Notes: a model not told the origin generated them from the letters alone. A stretch of DNA of 64,000 nucleotides from JAEUKH01 sp964447205 (GCA_964447205.1 CAYUSB010000035.1:1-64000), one strand, 5' to 3'; positions 8,888 to 18,113 are shown, numbered from the stretch's first letter. Translations and numbers: made by a program.

Positions 8888-9433
8888 ATGAGCGCCGACT
8901 CCACCCTGCCTCGCTACGTCATCGACCCCGTCCACTCCCACGTCGGCTTCGCCGTGCGCCACATGATGATCACCAATGTGCGCGGGGAGTTTCGGGAGTA
9001 CAGCGGCGAGTTCGCCTACGACCCCGCCCGCCCCGAGGCCACCGAGGCCCGGGTCTCGATCGATCTGGCCTCGATCAACACCCGCGACGACAAGCGCGAC
9101 GGCCACCTGCGGAGCCCCGACTTCTTCGACGTGGAGAAGCACCCCCACATGACCTTCCAGTCCAAGCGGGCCACCCCCCGAGGGAACGGGCTCGACGTGG
9201 AGGGCGACCTCACGATCCGCGGGGTCACCCGCCCGGTCACCCTTCGGGTCGAGGGCATCACCGACGAGGCCAAAGACCCGTGGGGCAACCTCCGCCGCGG
9301 GGCCACGGCCACCACGAAGATCAACCGCTCGGACTTCGGCATCACCTGGAACACGGCCCTCGAAGCCGGCGGGGTCCTCGTGGCCGACGAGGTCAAGATC
9401 CAGATCGACATCGAAGGCACCCGCCAGGCCTGA
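8888..9433 (+). CDS. YceI-family lipid-binding-fold protein
   Basis: 181 residues with the YceI lipocalin-like pattern: YVIDPVHSHVGFAVRHMMIT, VSIDLASINTRDDKRDGHL, FFDVEKHPHMTFQSK, GDLTIRGVTRPVTL and INRSDFGITWN. Family members bind isoprenoid or other amphipathic molecules. This one lacks a signal peptide and so appears cytosolic. It is convergent with the following lipoprotein gene (12 bases apart). The 140-base upstream stretch contains a TTGACA hexamer (8782-8787) but no convincing -10. Confidence 0.85.
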   Translation: MSADSTLPRYVIDPVHSHVGFAVRHMMITNVRGEFREYSGEFAYDPARPEATEARVSIDLASINTRDDKRDGHLRSPDFFDVEKHPHMTFQSKRATPRGNGLDVEGDLTIRGVTRPVTLRVEGITDEAKDPWGNLRRGATATTKINRSDFGITWNTALEAGGVLVADEVKIQIDIEGTRQA

Positions 9434-9445
9434 GGGTCCTGGAAC

Positions 9446-12028
9446 TCAGGGAGTAAATCGCAGGGCGGTCGCGGTGGAGACGGACATCGCGGTGTTGAGG
9501 CTGTGCTGTCGACCGCTGCGACCGTCGGGGGACTCGATCCCGACGGTGGCGCTCGACCCCGTGGCCAGGGCCGGGGTCATCCCGGGGGTGATGGCGCAGT
9601 AGTGAAGCTCGATCACCCCGGTGGTCTCGAAGAGCTTGGCCTGGAAGGTCAAGCGGGCCGCCCGGTCGGCGAAGATGCTGAAGTCGCGCCACTCGACCAC
9701 GAACCGACGCCCGGGGGCCGTCCCGATCGCCCGGGTGGTCGTCTGCGAGACCATGGCCACGGGGAAGAGGTCGTCCCAGAAGGCCGCCACGAAGCCGTTG
9801 GGGGCCGTGGCGGTGGGGATCGCCACGTTGGCGAAGGCGGTCGCCCCGGTGGCAGGCAGGGCCGGGAAGAGCTGCAGGAGGCCGTTGGTGCTGACCGTAA
9901 ACTCAAGCTGCCTCTGCCCGAAGAACACCACCGGGAACGGCAGGTCGAGGGCCGCGGTCACCGCGTCGTCGCCCGTCAACCCCGCGAGGGGTGTGCCTCC
10001 GGTCATGGGGTCGCAGGCTGTGGGGATGGAGGTCAGGACGTACTCCCGCCCCAGCGAGACATCGAGGTCGAAGAGGCCGTTGGTGGCGTTGGTGGACCCC
10101 CCGACGGCCAGGACCACCGGCTGCGGGGAGGGGCCCGTGTTGGCCCAACTGAGGGTCTCGGCGGCTCCGACCGCGGTCCCGTTGGCGCTCGCGAGGCAGG
10201 TCGTGGCCCCGCAGGCGGACAGGATGCGTACGACGGGGTCCATGCCCGCGTAGGGGGTGGCCCGGGCCGTGAGGGTCTGGCCCGCGGGGACCGCCACCGT
10301 GTAGAAGAGGGCCGTCCCGGTGGCGCTCGGGAGACACGCCCCGGTGACGTTGTCGGCCCCGCGGGAGGCGTCTTGCAGGGTGAGGCGGGCGGGGCCCGTG
10401 AGGGTCATCGGGGCCCGGCAGGTGGTGTTGCTCGGGGGCGGGGCGATGTGGACCGAGAGGCTGAAGGTCCCGGAGCCCGTAGGGGCGGCCGATCCGACGG
10501 CCAGGACGAGGCTCAGCGGGGCGTCGGTGGGGTTGGTGTACGTGAGCGACTCGGGCTGGTTGGTCCCGGCATCGTCGATCGAGGCCCGGCAGGTGGTGGC
10601 CGTACAACTGTCGAGGAGGCGCAGGACGGGGTCGAGCCCGCCCTGCGGGGTGGCCGTGGCCAGGAGGGTGCTCCGGGCCGGGACGGTCACCCGATAGAAC
10701 AACGACGGCCCCTGCCCCTCGGGCAGACAGGTCGTGCCGAGGCGGACCGAGGCAGCGGTGAGGTTTTCGTTGGGGAGGGTGGCTCCGTGGGCGACCATGG
10801 TGGGGGTGGCGCAGGTGGCGTTGGGGGGCCCCGGGGCGACCGCTTCGAGGGCGGCCGAGAGGGCGAAAGAGCCCCCCGCACGACCGCTGGTGGGGGCCAC
10901 CGAGAGCTGGAGGTCGAGGGGGGTGATCCCGCGGTTCTCGTAGCGGGCCACGGCGGGGGTCCCGGGCATGGGGGACGCGGCCGAGGCGAGGCACGTGGTG
11001 GCGGTGCAGCCGCTCCGGGCCCGCACGATGGCCCGCCAGGGGGTGGTGCCCATCGGAGTGGCCGTCACCACCGCCTGCCGCCCCGGCGGAACCTGCAGCG
11101 TGTAATACAACTGCGGCCCCCAGGAGGACGTGTCGCAGGCCGTCCCCGCGGCCCCGCCGGAGAGGGTGACCCCCGTGACGGAGACCCCCGGCGTGAGGGC
11201 CGCGGCCGCGGGGCACTCGGCGTTGGCCGCGGGGGTGAAGGCCGTCGTGCGCAGGGAGTAGGCCCCGCCGGTTCCGGTGCCGTAGGTGTCGAGCGCGACG
11301 TAGTAGCTCCCCGGCTCGAGCACGGTGCGCAGGAAGGACCGGTTGCTCCCGGGGACGTCGTCGTTGCAGGCCACCTGGCCCGTCGCGCTGTCGCAGCGCG
11401 GGCGGACATAGAGCACCGTGTCGAAGGTCGACCCCTCGGTGTCGAGCTGGATTCCCGTCCGGGCCGTGACCGTGAGGGGAAAGATGTGCTCGGGGCCGCC
11501 GACAGTGACGCACGCGGAGGCGATGCCGCTCGGGCCAGCGACCGTGCCCATACGCTGGTCGGTGGGCAAGGCCAGGGCCCGCTGTTGCGGCAACGGGCAG
11601 GCCGAGGGGCCCGCGTCGACCGGGGGAACGCCCGTGTCCGTGGGAGGGAAGCCCGTGTCGGGGGGAGGGAAGCCCGTGTCGGGGGGAGGTTCGGCGTCGG
11701 GGGGGAGCGCGGCGTCGGGGTCGACCGTGGCATCGAGCTCCACGGCCCCGTCCTCGGGCGGGGACACGTCCTCGGGCACGGGCGCGTCCTCGGGCACGGG
11801 CGCATCCTCCTTGGTGCTGCCGTCCTCGGCGGGGGCGTCGGGGCCGGTGTCGCGGCCGTTGCCGGTGTCTTCGGGGAGCTTCGCGTCCGGCAGGGCCGCG
11901 ACATCGAGCTCGGCCCCGTCGGGCGAGGCATCGCGGGCCGGGGGTCGGATGGTCTGGGGGGCACACGCAAGCAAGAGGGCCGGGGCCCACAGGAGGGACC
12001 AACGACGCAAAGAATCAGCACGAATCAT
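9446..12028 (-). CDS. Large secreted lipoprotein with repeated pre-peptidase-like beta domains
   Basis: 860 residues. Signal peptide with lipobox ALLLAC (Cys about 22), then a roughly 120-residue Asp/Pro/Glu-rich linker with DTGFPP repeats. Four or more beta modules follow, sharing phrases such as CTATTCLAS / CGATTCLAS, LDPVLRLLDSC, LFYTVAVPAG and SFALSAALE, typical of PPC-like domains that carry paired cysteines. The last 190 residues (FTVSTNGLLQLFP, GFVAAFWDDLFP, VVEWRDFSIF, LHYCAITPG) resemble a C-terminal nidogen-like beta fold. Likely surface-exposed; ligand unknown. Confidence 0.7.
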   Translation of the reverse strand: MIRADSLRRWSLLWAPALLLACAPQTIRPPARDASPDGAELDVAALPDAKLPEDTGNGRDTGPDAPAEDGSTKEDAPVPEDAPVPEDVSPPEDGAVELDATVDPDAALPPDAEPPPDTGFPPPDTGFPPTDTGVPPVDAGPSACPLPQQRALALPTDQRMGTVAGPSGIASACVTVGGPEHIFPLTVTARTGIQLDTEGSTFDTVLYVRPRCDSATGQVACNDDVPGSNRSFLRTVLEPGSYYVALDTYGTGTGGAYSLRTTAFTPAANAECPAAAALTPGVSVTGVTLSGGAAGTACDTSSWGPQLYYTLQVPPGRQAVVTATPMGTTPWRAIVRARSGCTATTCLASAASPMPGTPAVARYENRGITPLDLQLSVAPTSGRAGGSFALSAALEAVAPGPPNATCATPTMVAHGATLPNENLTAASVRLGTTCLPEGQGPSLFYRVTVPARSTLLATATPQGGLDPVLRLLDSCTATTCRASIDDAGTNQPESLTYTNPTDAPLSLVLAVGSAAPTGSGTFSLSVHIAPPPSNTTCRAPMTLTGPARLTLQDASRGADNVTGACLPSATGTALFYTVAVPAGQTLTARATPYAGMDPVVRILSACGATTCLASANGTAVGAAETLSWANTGPSPQPVVLAVGGSTNATNGLFDLDVSLGREYVLTSIPTACDPMTGGTPLAGLTGDDAVTAALDLPFPVVFFGQRQLEFTVSTNGLLQLFPALPATGATAFANVAIPTATAPNGFVAAFWDDLFPVAMVSQTTTRAIGTAPGRRFVVEWRDFSIFADRAARLTFQAKLFETTGVIELHYCAITPGMTPALATGSSATVGIESPDGRSGRQHSLNTAMSVSTATALRFTP

Positions 12029-12244
12029 CGGGGAGTGTCTCCGGAAGCCCTGCGACTGGGAGGACGCTACCACAGGGGCCCGCGGGCGCCCGCAGGGTGA
12101 GGTCGGATCTGGACGTATGGAGGCCCGAGGCCGCCGTCCCCTCTGCCCGACCTCAAGCCCCAGGCGCGAGCACCCCACGGACCTCCCAGGACGGCACCGC
12201 ATAGCCGTCGGTGCGCCTTTCCGTCAGTACCGCCCCCGCCCCCC

Positions 12245-14236
12245 TCAATCCTCCGGCCCCTCGGCGGCCCCGCGCCCGAAGTCGTACCGCAGCGCGTACG
12301 GCCTCGCCTGCACGAACACCAGCCGCCGCGTCGGCCCCGCCAGCAAGAACTCCACATCCATCGCGGCCTCCACGGCCCCCACATCCCCGCCGCTGAAGTG
12401 CGTGTGAATCGCCCGCAGGGCCTGAGCCAGCCGGTACACCTCGTCATCCCCCAACACCGTGGCCCCCGCAGGCACCCGCGAGCTGCGCGAGATCCGCTCA
12501 AACTCCCGCTCGGCCCCGTAGGTGTAATACAGGATCTGCTCGGGGACCTCGTCGCCCCGGGCCCCCGTCACCGCCCCCCCTTCGACCCCGGCCACCTGGG
12601 CGTTGACGAACAACCCGGGACGGCCCGCGTTGAAGGGGTTGGCCGTAATCGCCACCCCGTTGACCACGTCGTCGTCGACCGAGGCCTGCACCAACACCGC
12701 CATGGCCACAGGCTCCTGCTCCACCCGGAACCACGCCCGCTCCTCGTAGGCCTGGAGGTTCCAGGTGCTGGCCCAGACGGCCCGCAGGGCGTCGGCGAGG
12801 GCGGCCTCGGAGGCCCCCGCGGCGATCACCACCGAGCGATACAACCCCGCCCCGTTGAAGCCCGGGAGGTCCTCCGCGTTGGTGCTCGACCGCAGCCGAA
12901 CCCGCCCCCCGCCCAGTCGGGCCACGACCTGGCCCCGCACCGCGGACAAGAGACCCGGATCGACCGGGGCCGCCTCGATGCGCCCCCGAATCTCGGCCAG
13001 GACCCGCTCCCGCACCCGCGCGTCAGCCCGGAAGTCCTCGCGCCCGAGGGCCTCGTGCAGGGCCACATCCATCCCGTGCCGCGCTAGATGCTCGCGGTAC
13101 CCACGAAACGGAACCACAAACGCCCGCGGGACCTCCACCGCCCCCCCAATCGAGGCGAGTTCTCCGAGCTGCGCGGCCTTGGCCCCCACCACCCCCACGT
13201 CGCGCATCCGCATCGACCCGACGGGTCGCAGGGCCCCGTCGTGTTCGGTGAAGGGCGGGTGCATCGGACGGGCGGGACGAGACCGCGCCCAGGCCCGTTC
13301 GGCCTCGTCCTGGGGCGCAGGGGTCACCTCGTACTCCTGGGGGGTCACCCGCAGACGCACGAGGCGCCCCTCCAGGGCCCGTAGGGTGTTGTCGCGGAAG
13401 GCTCCCCGCAGGGCCATGTCGGGGGTCCTGCGGTTGGTGGCCAGGACCGCCAGGTGCCCCAACGGGGCCTGGAGCTGGGCCGTGATGATCCCCGCGCACA
13501 CCGGCAGATCGAGCGGGACCGTGTCCATCACCACGATGTCCGTGCGACGGACCTCGGCAGGGGACAGGGGTTCGGTGACGAAACGCAGGTACCCGTAGGC
13601 CTCCCCGGGGTTGATGGGCTGATACCGCAGGGCCCCAAACAACGCCTGTGACGTCACCACCGGGACCCCCGCCGCTCGCAGCGTCTCCACCCCCGCCTCG
13701 TGGGCGGGCGGGATCGGGTGGTACCGCAGGTCGGACCCGAAGAACACCCGCCGCCGTACCGTCTCGAAGACCTCCGCGGTGCGCCCGAGGCTGAGGGTGT
13801 CGCCGGCGACCAACGAGAAGGCCCACACCTCCTGGTCGCGGTAGCGGGTGAGCGTGCCGAGCACGAAGCGCCGGTCGTCGCGGCGATACTGGTGGATGTT
13901 GAAGGCCCCGTGCTCCTCGACCGGGTGCAGGAGGGTCGACAGAAACCGCCGGGCGAAGTCGTAGTGGATGGGCCACCGTCGGCTCTGGAGGAAGTACACG
14001 GCCCCGTCCCCCGACAGATCGACAACAACCTTGACCACCTCCGTGCGGGCCATCGTCTGCTGCCCCGGGGTCGCCGCGAGGGCCCTCCAGGTGGCCGGGT
14101 CGTCGATCCGAGGCCGGTAGTCCCCCACCACCGCGGCGGCCGAGCCCCGCGAGAGCTCCACCAGGCGGGGCGTGGGGCAGCCTGCGGAGAGAATCGACAG
14201 CAGCGCCGCGACATAGACGGTTCTCAGAGAGATCAC
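12245..14236 (-). CDS. Lipoprotein with PEP/pyruvate-phosphate-dikinase-type ATP-grasp domain
   Basis: 663 residues. It starts with a signal peptide and lipobox LSAGC (Cys about 20). Residues 35-330 are unassigned, with LQAPLGHLAVLATNR resembling the swivelling domain of PEP synthase. From about 345 it matches the PPDK/PEP-synthase N-terminal ATP-binding fold: VGAKAAQLGELASIG, RVRLRSSTNAEDLPGFNGAG, WASTWNLQAYEERAWF, VAITANPFNAG and the closing VFVQARPY. An ATP-dependent domain on an exported lipoprotein is paradoxical, so it may have lost catalysis. Such proteins recur in Myxococcota. Divergent from the HD-GYP gene. Confidence 0.75.
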   Translation of the reverse strand: MISLRTVYVAALLSILSAGCPTPRLVELSRGSAAAVVGDYRPRIDDPATWRALAATPGQQTMARTEVVKVVVDLSGDGAVYFLQSRRWPIHYDFARRFLSTLLHPVEEHGAFNIHQYRRDDRRFVLGTLTRYRDQEVWAFSLVAGDTLSLGRTAEVFETVRRRVFFGSDLRYHPIPPAHEAGVETLRAAGVPVVTSQALFGALRYQPINPGEAYGYLRFVTEPLSPAEVRRTDIVVMDTVPLDLPVCAGIITAQLQAPLGHLAVLATNRRTPDMALRGAFRDNTLRALEGRLVRLRVTPQEYEVTPAPQDEAERAWARSRPARPMHPPFTEHDGALRPVGSMRMRDVGVVGAKAAQLGELASIGGAVEVPRAFVVPFRGYREHLARHGMDVALHEALGREDFRADARVRERVLAEIRGRIEAAPVDPGLLSAVRGQVVARLGGGRVRLRSSTNAEDLPGFNGAGLYRSVVIAAGASEAALADALRAVWASTWNLQAYEERAWFRVEQEPVAMAVLVQASVDDDVVNGVAITANPFNAGRPGLFVNAQVAGVEGGAVTGARGDEVPEQILYYTYGAEREFERISRSSRVPAGATVLGDDEVYRLAQALRAIHTHFSGGDVGAVEAAMDVEFLLAGPTRRLVFVQARPYALRYDFGRGAAEGPED

Positions 14237-14340
14237 TGGCCCGACCGAACGATACCGCGCAAATGGGTCGTACGGCGCGGCACAGCGTCACAATCTGTAC
14301 TTGTCCGTTTGCGACTACGCATGGCGTGCGCGATGCAGAC

Positions 14341-14369
14341 TTGACGGACTACTGTCGAGCTTCTTAAAA
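14341..14369 (+). promoter_or_regulatory. Possible sigma-70 type promoter for the first HD-GYP gene
   Basis: TTGACG (14341-14346), a 17-base spacer and TTAAAA (14364-14369) lie in the most AT-rich stretch of the 213-base divergent intergenic region, about 80 bases before ATG 14450. The -35 is good and the -10 matches only loosely. Confidence 0.3.
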
Positions 14370-14449
14370 CTACCCTCACCCATAGGGTACAACTGCTGCC
14401 CTGAGACAAGCACATTGGCGCGTCGACGCGCTCCCCTGGACGTAGATCC

Positions 14450-16036
14450 ATGCACGAACCCAACGCGGCCCCCCATGCCGATCTCCCTTCGGCCTCGACC
14501 GAGACCGAGCTCGAGGCCGCCCTCGGCGGCATCCGCCGGCTCTTCTGGGCAAACCCGCAGCCCATGTGGATCTATGACTGCGAGACCTTGCGCTTCGTCG
14601 CCGTCAACGACGCGGCCTGCGTACGGTATGGCTGGAGCCGGGCGGAGTTTCTCGTCCTCTCGTTGACGGCGATCCGCCCGTCGGACGAGGTTCCGCGACT
14701 GCTGGAGCACCTCCGGGGCCTGGTCCCCGACCTGCACGACGCGGGGGTGTGGCGCCATCGACACCGCGACGGCAGCGTCACCGAGGTGCACGTCACCTCG
14801 CAGGCCCTGACCTTCTCCGGGCGCCCGTCCCGACTGGTCACCGTGCACGACCTCACCGCCGAGCGCCTCGCCCACACCAGGGAGCGCCGCTCGGCCGCCC
14901 TCCTCGCCCGCATCCTGGAGTCGACCCCCGACGCCATCGCAGCGGTCGACCCCGGGCTCAAGATCGTGCTGGCCAACCACGCCCTCAACCTCGAGCTGCA
15001 GGCCCTGGGCGGCCACGAAGCACGGGTGGGCGATCCCTTCGACGCCCCGCTCCCAGCCCATCCCGCCCTGGCCCGTCTCGCCCGCCGCATGTGGCGCAGG
15101 GCCCTCGACGGCGAGGAGGTCCAGGTGTCGATCACCACCACCCCCGACCCCGAAGACCCCGCCGCCCGCGTCTTCGAGGTGACCTTCAGCCCCGTGTACG
15201 ACGACGCCCGGGCGGTCACCGCGGCGGTCCTCGTGGGCCACGAGGTCACGGCCCTGCGCCGCAGCCACCGCGAGCTCGCCCGGCACACCCGCCACCTCGC
15301 GGCCACCCTCGACGGAGCCATCGCCGCCCTGGCCGCCATGGTCGAACGCCGCGACCCGTACACCGCCGGCCACGAGCGCCGGGTGGCCCTCCTGGCCGCC
15401 ACCGTGGGCCGGGCCCTCGGCTGGCCCGACGAGCGGGTCCACCCCCTGCACTCCGCGGGTCTGCTGCACGACGTGGGCAAGATCGCCATCCCCACGGAGA
15501 TCCTGGTCAAACCCGGCAGGCTCTCCGCCATCGAGTACGAGATGGTCAAGACCCACGCCCAGGCCGGGTACGACATCCTGAAGTCCATCGACTTTGGGGC
15601 CCCCGTGGCCGAGACCGTCTGGCAACACCACGAGCGCCTCGATGGATCGGGCTACCCGCAGGGACTACGCGGCGACCAGATCCTGCCCGAGGCCCGCATC
15701 CTGGCCATCGCCGACGTGGTCGAGTCCATGGCCTCGCACCGACCCTACCGCACCGCCCTCGGCATCGACGTGGCCCTCGCCGAGATCGAGCGGGGCCTCG
15801 GGACCCGATACGACCCCGAGATCGGGGGCGTGGTCCTGCGCCTCTTCCGCGAGGAGGGATACCAGTTGGAAGGCCCCGACACCGCCCACAGGGCCCCCTC
15901 GGTGCGACCGCCCCCGATGGCAGAAGGCGGGCCGCACAACGGCCAGCATCCGTCGGGCCCCCGCCCTCGCCCCGTGGCCGAGGAGTTGAGCACCCTGTCG
16001 CCCGAGCTCTCCGCGGTCCTGCGCCCGAAGGGGTGA
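14450..16036 (+). CDS. PAS-PAS-HD-GYP cyclic-di-GMP phosphodiesterase
   Basis: 528 residues. The first PAS domain covers about 28-140 (FWANPQPMWIYDCETLRFVA, VNDAACVRYGWSRAEF). The second covers about 150-275 (ILESTPDAIAAVDPGLKIVL). The HD-GYP domain covers about 290-470: HERRVALLAATVGRALGW, LLHDVGKIAIP (HD), YEMVKTHAQAGYDIL, HHERLDGSGYPQGLRGDQI (HHE and GYP) and RILAIADVVESM. It should hydrolyse cyclic-di-GMP. No membrane segment is present. The distal half is nucleotide-identical to the next gene. The tail after about 480 is unique. Confidence 0.85.
   Translation: MHEPNAAPHADLPSASTETELEAALGGIRRLFWANPQPMWIYDCETLRFVAVNDAACVRYGWSRAEFLVLSLTAIRPSDEVPRLLEHLRGLVPDLHDAGVWRHRHRDGSVTEVHVTSQALTFSGRPSRLVTVHDLTAERLAHTRERRSAALLARILESTPDAIAAVDPGLKIVLANHALNLELQALGGHEARVGDPFDAPLPAHPALARLARRMWRRALDGEEVQVSITTTPDPEDPAARVFEVTFSPVYDDARAVTAAVLVGHEVTALRRSHRELARHTRHLAATLDGAIAALAAMVERRDPYTAGHERRVALLAATVGRALGWPDERVHPLHSAGLLHDVGKIAIPTEILVKPGRLSAIEYEMVKTHAQAGYDILKSIDFGAPVAETVWQHHERLDGSGYPQGLRGDQILPEARILAIADVVESMASHRPYRTALGIDVALAEIERGLGTRYDPEIGGVVLRLFREEGYQLEGPDTAHRAPSVRPPPMAEGGPHNGQHPSGPRPRPVAEELSTLSPELSAVLRPKG
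15189..15906 (+). repeat. 718-bp identical direct repeat, copy 1 (HD-GYP domain)
   Basis: Every base from 15189 to 15906 matches 16483-17200 (offset 1294). The first upstream mismatch is A15188 versus G16482, and the copies diverge again after GGTGCG. It covers the end of the second PAS domain and all of the HD-GYP domain, including third-codon positions. Confidence 0.9.
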
Positions 16037-16133
16037 GAGTCTGGAGACTTGACGATCATCACGGGAGCGCCCACATCTCTGGATTCCTCGCCCCGCAGTC
16101 CTTCGATGTCCCCGCCCGACCCCTACGCCCTCC

Positions 16134-17291
16134 ATGGATGACACACACGACCCACCCCTCACCGTCCAGGCTGACGAACGACGCTCCTCGGCCCTCCTCG
16201 CCCGCATCCTCAAGGCCACCCCCGACGCCATCGCGGTGATCGACCCCGGGCTCCGGTTTGTGGTGGCCAACGACGCGTTCAACCACGAGATGGTGGCCCT
16301 GGGCGGACAGAGGGCCCGGGTCGGCGATCCCTGGGACATGCCCCTCCGGGCCCAGCCCGCCCTGAGCCGACTGAGCCGATTGATGTGGCGCAGGGCCCTG
16401 GCGGGGGAGGAGTTCCAGGTGAGTTTGCCTACGTCGAACGACCCCGACGACCCCGAGGGCCGCGTCTTCGAGGTGACCTTCGGCCCCGTGTACGACGACG
16501 CCCGGGCGGTCACCGCGGCGGTCCTCGTGGGCCACGAGGTCACGGCCCTGCGCCGCAGCCACCGCGAGCTCGCCCGGCACACCCGCCACCTCGCGGCCAC
16601 CCTCGACGGAGCCATCGCCGCCCTGGCCGCCATGGTCGAACGCCGCGACCCGTACACCGCCGGCCACGAGCGCCGGGTGGCCCTCCTGGCCGCCACCGTG
16701 GGCCGGGCCCTCGGCTGGCCCGACGAGCGGGTCCACCCCCTGCACTCCGCGGGTCTGCTGCACGACGTGGGCAAGATCGCCATCCCCACGGAGATCCTGG
16801 TCAAACCCGGCAGGCTCTCCGCCATCGAGTACGAGATGGTCAAGACCCACGCCCAGGCCGGGTACGACATCCTGAAGTCCATCGACTTTGGGGCCCCCGT
16901 GGCCGAGACCGTCTGGCAACACCACGAGCGCCTCGATGGATCGGGCTACCCGCAGGGACTACGCGGCGACCAGATCCTGCCCGAGGCCCGCATCCTGGCC
17001 ATCGCCGACGTGGTCGAGTCCATGGCCTCGCACCGACCCTACCGCACCGCCCTCGGCATCGACGTGGCCCTCGCCGAGATCGAGCGGGGCCTCGGGACCC
17101 GATACGACCCCGAGATCGGGGGCGTGGTCCTGCGCCTCTTCCGCGAGGAGGGATACCAGTTGGAAGGCCCCGACACCGCCCACAGGGCCCCCTCGGTGCG
17201 CCCTCCCCCGATGGCAGAGGGGGCAGGTCCGCCGGGGCGGCGCCCGTCGATCACCCGCCCGCGCATCGAACGCAAGGACCTCGAGGCCTGA
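16134..17291 (+). CDS. PAS-HD-GYP cyclic-di-GMP phosphodiesterase, paralogue of the preceding gene
   Basis: 385 residues, equal to the upstream gene without its first PAS domain. One PAS domain (about 14-135, ILKATPDAIAVIDPGLRFVV) differs at scattered positions from the second PAS of the neighbour. The HD-GYP domain is identical to it at DNA level. The catalytic HD, HHE and GYP residues are present. The different PAS sensors with one shared output suggest two inputs feeding the same phosphodiesterase activity. It is 97 bases downstream of the first copy, same strand. A large hairpin follows its stop. Confidence 0.85.
   Translation: MDDTHDPPLTVQADERRSSALLARILKATPDAIAVIDPGLRFVVANDAFNHEMVALGGQRARVGDPWDMPLRAQPALSRLSRLMWRRALAGEEFQVSLPTSNDPDDPEGRVFEVTFGPVYDDARAVTAAVLVGHEVTALRRSHRELARHTRHLAATLDGAIAALAAMVERRDPYTAGHERRVALLAATVGRALGWPDERVHPLHSAGLLHDVGKIAIPTEILVKPGRLSAIEYEMVKTHAQAGYDILKSIDFGAPVAETVWQHHERLDGSGYPQGLRGDQILPEARILAIADVVESMASHRPYRTALGIDVALAEIERGLGTRYDPEIGGVVLRLFREEGYQLEGPDTAHRAPSVRPPPMAEGAGPPGRRPSITRPRIERKDLEA
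16483..17200 (+). repeat. 718-bp identical direct repeat, copy 2 (HD-GYP domain)
   Basis: Partner of 15189-15906. Identity at synonymous sites across the whole catalytic domain indicates a recent duplication or ongoing gene conversion. Collapse or expansion here is also a risk for assembly. Confidence 0.9.
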
Positions 17292-17301
17292 GGAGGGAGT
17301 G

Positions 17302-17354
17302 CTCCAGCCATTTCAACGTGGGCGGAAGTGCAGCGCACGTTGAAAGGGCTGGAG
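17302..17354. terminator. Long hairpin after the HD-GYP genes
   Basis: Arms CTCCAGCCATTTCAACGTG (17302-17320) and CACGTTGAAAGGGCTGGAG (17336-17354) pair with one mismatch around a 15-base loop. A weaker extension (GAGGAG/CTCCTC) brings the arms to 17290-17366. It sits 11 bases after one stop and near the convergent stop at 17365. No U-tract follows, so it may be a bidirectional terminator or a small palindromic repeat element. Confidence 0.5.
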
Positions 17355-17493
17355 GGAGTTCTCCTCAGCGGAGGTACGCCGCCAGGGGGTGCAGGGCGCC
17401 CTGGGCGGCGGGGTCGGGGAAGCTCCGCACGGCCAGACCACACAGGGCCGCCACCCACGCGTAGTGGAGCGGAGCCTGACGGGGATTGGGGCT

Positions 17494-17922
17494 CTACGAC
17501 CGGAAGGCGTGCAGCTCCCCGTCGAGGAGGGCCTCGTGCTGGACGGTCATGCCGTCGCGACCGGGCTGGTCGACAGAGTGCAACGGGAGCCGGGGCATGG
17601 CCGCGGCCAGGGCCTCGAGCACGTCGGCCGGGACGGTGGCCTCCCACACCCGCGGGGCGGGCGGATCGCCCGGGAGGGGAGGGCCCATGCCCGCGTCGTG
17701 CAGGGCCCAGGACCGGGCCGAAGGATGCAGGACCCGGAGCTCGATCCAGCCCCCGGCGTCGATGTCGGTGACCGTGATGGCCACGTCCTCATGGAAGGAC
17801 GGGTGGAGCTCGACCCGCCACACCCGCGAGACCCGGGCGAAGGTGGGGTGGTCGAGGGGGTGCAGGCCGCACCGGGCCCGCCAGGCGTCGAGGTAGCGCT
17901 GGGCGAGCGGGTCGGGGGTCAT
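17494..17922 (-). CDS. Hypothetical protein with an in-frame stop before its natural end
   Basis: 142 residues from ATG 17922 (MTPDPLAQRYLDAWRARCGL) to a TAG at 17494-17496. In the same frame the sequence continues beyond the stop with protein-like text (SPNPRQAPLHYAWVAALCGL, AVRSFPDPAAQGALHPLAAY) to a TGA at 17365-17367, giving 185 residues if read through. The original gene was probably 17365-17922 and now carries a nonsense change, unless it is a sequencing error. No family recognised. The text includes VSRVWRVELHPSFHEDVAIT and a Trp/Asp-rich middle. About 190 bases without a gene precede it. Confidence 0.5.
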   Translation of the reverse strand: MTPDPLAQRYLDAWRARCGLHPLDHPTFARVSRVWRVELHPSFHEDVAITVTDIDAGGWIELRVLHPSARSWALHDAGMGPPLPGDPPAPRVWEATVPADVLEALAAAMPRLPLHSVDQPGRDGMTVQHEALLDGELHAFRS

Positions 17923-18113
17923 CGGGCCCGGAGGGTGCCACGGGGCCCGCCGAGGGCGCAACGCAGGCGATGGAGGACGGGCTGCGGGGGACGGGCGACG
18001 GGAGACATGCTGCGAAACCGCGAGGGCGCAAGGGGCGCAAGGAGCATGGCGGTTTATGTGGGGGGAGTGTTGCCTGACCTCTGCGCCATCGTGTCGAGGA
18101 ACGTCCTGGTTGG

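Noticed and set aside
9503..12100. Very long plus-strand open frame opposite the large lipoprotein
   Set aside because: Composition is Gly/Arg/Gln-rich shadow text typical of antisense frames in high-GC DNA. The minus strand has a signal peptide and repeated domains.
12194..12214. GCACCG/CGGTGC hairpin between the two minus-strand lipoproteins as a terminator
   Set aside because: Only six base pairs and no T-run.
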